Part shown: positions 5,062 to 5,703 of the stretch, in pieces
How positions within the stretch are numbered: position 1 is the stretch's first letter
Layout of the letters: each line of letters starts with the position of its first letter
NCBI GenBank assembly: GCA_002343395.1
Contig: DDSN01000141.1
Location: forward strand, 10,164-15,866
DNA: 5,703 nt
Origin: Hyphomonadaceae bacterium UBA2389
GTDB lineage: Bacteria > Pseudomonadota > Alphaproteobacteria > Caulobacterales > Aquidulcibacteraceae
Reading direction: 5' to 3'
Notes under the pieces: generated by a model
The model's database searches: none
The model's input: only the letters and a program-made list of their open reading frames with translations
What the model was told of the DNA's origin: nothing
Made by a program: the position numbers and the translations under genes

Positions 5062-5535
5062 ATGACCAAGCTGCTCCTTTCGGCATGCGCTTTTGCGGTT
5101 GGCGCGGTGTCCATCTTGTTTGCGGTTCACTACTTTGTGGCGACGCTGCCGAACGCGCGGCCGCTTTGGCCCAGTTTTTTCTATTTGGGTGGATTGTCGG
5201 TCCTGGCGGCGTGGGCGGCCGAGCCCTTTCGGGGCATGAGTGGACAAGAGTTGCTCGCGCGGTACGCGCCCCGCTCGCCGGCTGACTACAGGGTGTCCGC
5301 GAGAGCGTACCGGGCCTTGGGGATCGCCCTATATGTTTTGTCCATGGCGTGGACGCTGTGGAAGATGTGGCCGCTCTTGTCGCAGCAAGCGTCCATACCG
5401 CCTAACGCCTATTGGACGCGAATGATGGTTGGCATCGGTATTCTCGCCGCGACGGGTATCGTTTCAATGTTGCTAGGTTTCATCCTGTTTGTGGCGTTTC
5501 ATCTGCGCGGTTTATTTCGGAAGAACGCGAGTTAG
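5062..5535 (+). CDS. Four-helix inner-membrane protein of unknown function
   Basis: A 157-residue protein with four likely membrane helices at about 4-26, 38-54, 84-103 and 121-147, a hydrophilic stretch of roughly 30 residues between helices 2 and 3 (EPFRGMSGQELLARYAPRSP), and a basic C-terminal tail HLRGLFRKNAS. No enzyme motif, metal-binding cluster or named domain is recognised. The start at 5062 is supported by AAAGAGG 8 nt upstream; the in-frame ATG at 5014 would overlap the hairpin at 5005-5021 and add a non-hydrophobic leader. By eye the codon use is less GC-biased than in dinB (several TTG, GTT and TTT codons), which may mean weak selection or a foreign origin. The gene stands alone, bounded on both sides by palindromic repeats, so its context gives no functional clue. 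Confidence 0.8.
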   Translation: MTKLLLSACAFAVGAVSILFAVHYFVATLPNARPLWPSFFYLGGLSVLAAWAAEPFRGMSGQELLARYAPRSPADYRVSARAYRALGIALYVLSMAWTLWKMWPLLSQQASIPPNAYWTRMMVGIGILAATGIVSMLLGFILFVAFHLRGLFRKNAS

Positions 5536-5544
5536 GCGCCACAT

Positions 5545-5602
5545 CGTTGGAGCGCGCGGCCTCCGGCCGCGCATGCGTCGCGGGACGCGCCGCGCTCCAA
5601 CG
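5545..5602. repeat. Branched (nested) inverted repeat downstream of the membrane-protein gene
   Basis: A perfect 12-bp outer stem, CGTTGGAGCGCG (5545-5556) with CGCGCTCCAACG (5591-5602), encloses two further hairpins: GCGCGGCC/GGCCGCGC (5554-5561 and 5565-5572, loop TCC, sharing three bases with the outer stem) and GCGTC/GACGC (5575-5579 and 5584-5588, loop GCGG). Together they can fold into a three-way junction. It begins 9 nt after the stop codon at 5535. It may serve as a transcript 3' end, but no T-tract follows, so I list it as a structured repeat rather than a terminator. Confidence 0.8.
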
Positions 5603-5647
5603 CGGCGATGACGGCGCGCGCCTTCACCTGAAAATCCGTGTGCGGCG

Positions 5648-5703
5648 CTCGTGCGAACACCCATCCCCGGATTGCGCGAAGCGCAAGTCCGGGGCCCAAG
5701 AAC
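5648..5703. repeat. REP-like palindromic repeat, copy 2 (reaches the window edge)
   Basis: Same unit and orientation as the copy at 4806-4862. Its hairpin is better paired: CCCCGGATTGCGC with GCGCAA-TCCGGGG, loop GAA and the same single unpaired G. It ends at the last base, so any following second hairpin like that at 4886-4917 would lie outside the window. Confidence 0.85.

Noticed and set aside
5532..5702. Open minus-strand frame (about 56 codons) reading ...RAPHTDFQVKARAVIAALERG... to a TAA at 5532-5534.
   Set aside because: It runs straight through the REP-like hairpin and the branched palindrome, has no ATG start in the window, and its sequence is best explained as translation of repeat DNA.

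Overview
The window looks like a chromosomal segment of a GC-rich alphaproteobacterium, most probably of the Caulobacterales type (Caulobacter/Hyphomonadaceae-like). The reasons are a divK-pleD pair with strong resemblance to the Caulobacter proteins, a perfect binding site for the cell-cycle regulator CtrA in front of divK, and a DinB polymerase with the N-terminal zinc ribbon seen in alphaproteobacteria. Species cannot be fixed from the sequence alone.

Layout, left to right. (1) 1-113, minus strand: N-terminal end of a type I methionine aminopeptidase (map) that runs off the left edge. (2) 114-203: short gap holding a perfect 16-bp tandem duplication. (3) 204-1957, minus strand: divK then pleD, 8 nt apart, a two-gene signalling operon made of a single-domain response regulator and a REC-REC-GGDEF diguanylate cyclase. 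(4) 1958-2080: divergent promoter region with a TTAA-N7-TTAAC CtrA box. (5) 2081-4227, plus strand: a ROK-family sugar kinase (fructokinase type) whose stop codon overlaps the start codon of dinB (DNA polymerase IV). (6) 4231-4713, minus strand: small secreted protein of unknown function, convergent with dinB and only 3 nt from it. (7) 4714-5061: a 348-bp intergenic region containing two REP-like hairpins in opposite orientation and a third short hairpin. (8) 5062-5535, plus strand: a four-helix membrane protein of unknown function. (9) 5536-5703: a nested, branched inverted repeat followed by a second copy of the REP-like repeat, cut by the right edge.

How the genes relate. DivK and PleD are partners in the polarity and differentiation circuit that controls CtrA in Caulobacter, so a CtrA site in front of divK is consistent with the known feedback loop. 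The same site lies against the ribosome binding site of the kinase-dinB operon, so CtrA could also influence sugar phosphorylation and translesion-polymerase expression. That second link is inference. The right third has a different character: small orphan genes embedded in dispersed palindromic repeats, one of which occurs twice within 850 bp. I see no transposase, phage, CRISPR, tRNA or rRNA in the window, and no convincing new multi-gene system. The most useful observations are the CtrA site placement, the paired REP-like elements and the branched palindrome, and residue-level oddities in the kinase and PleD.
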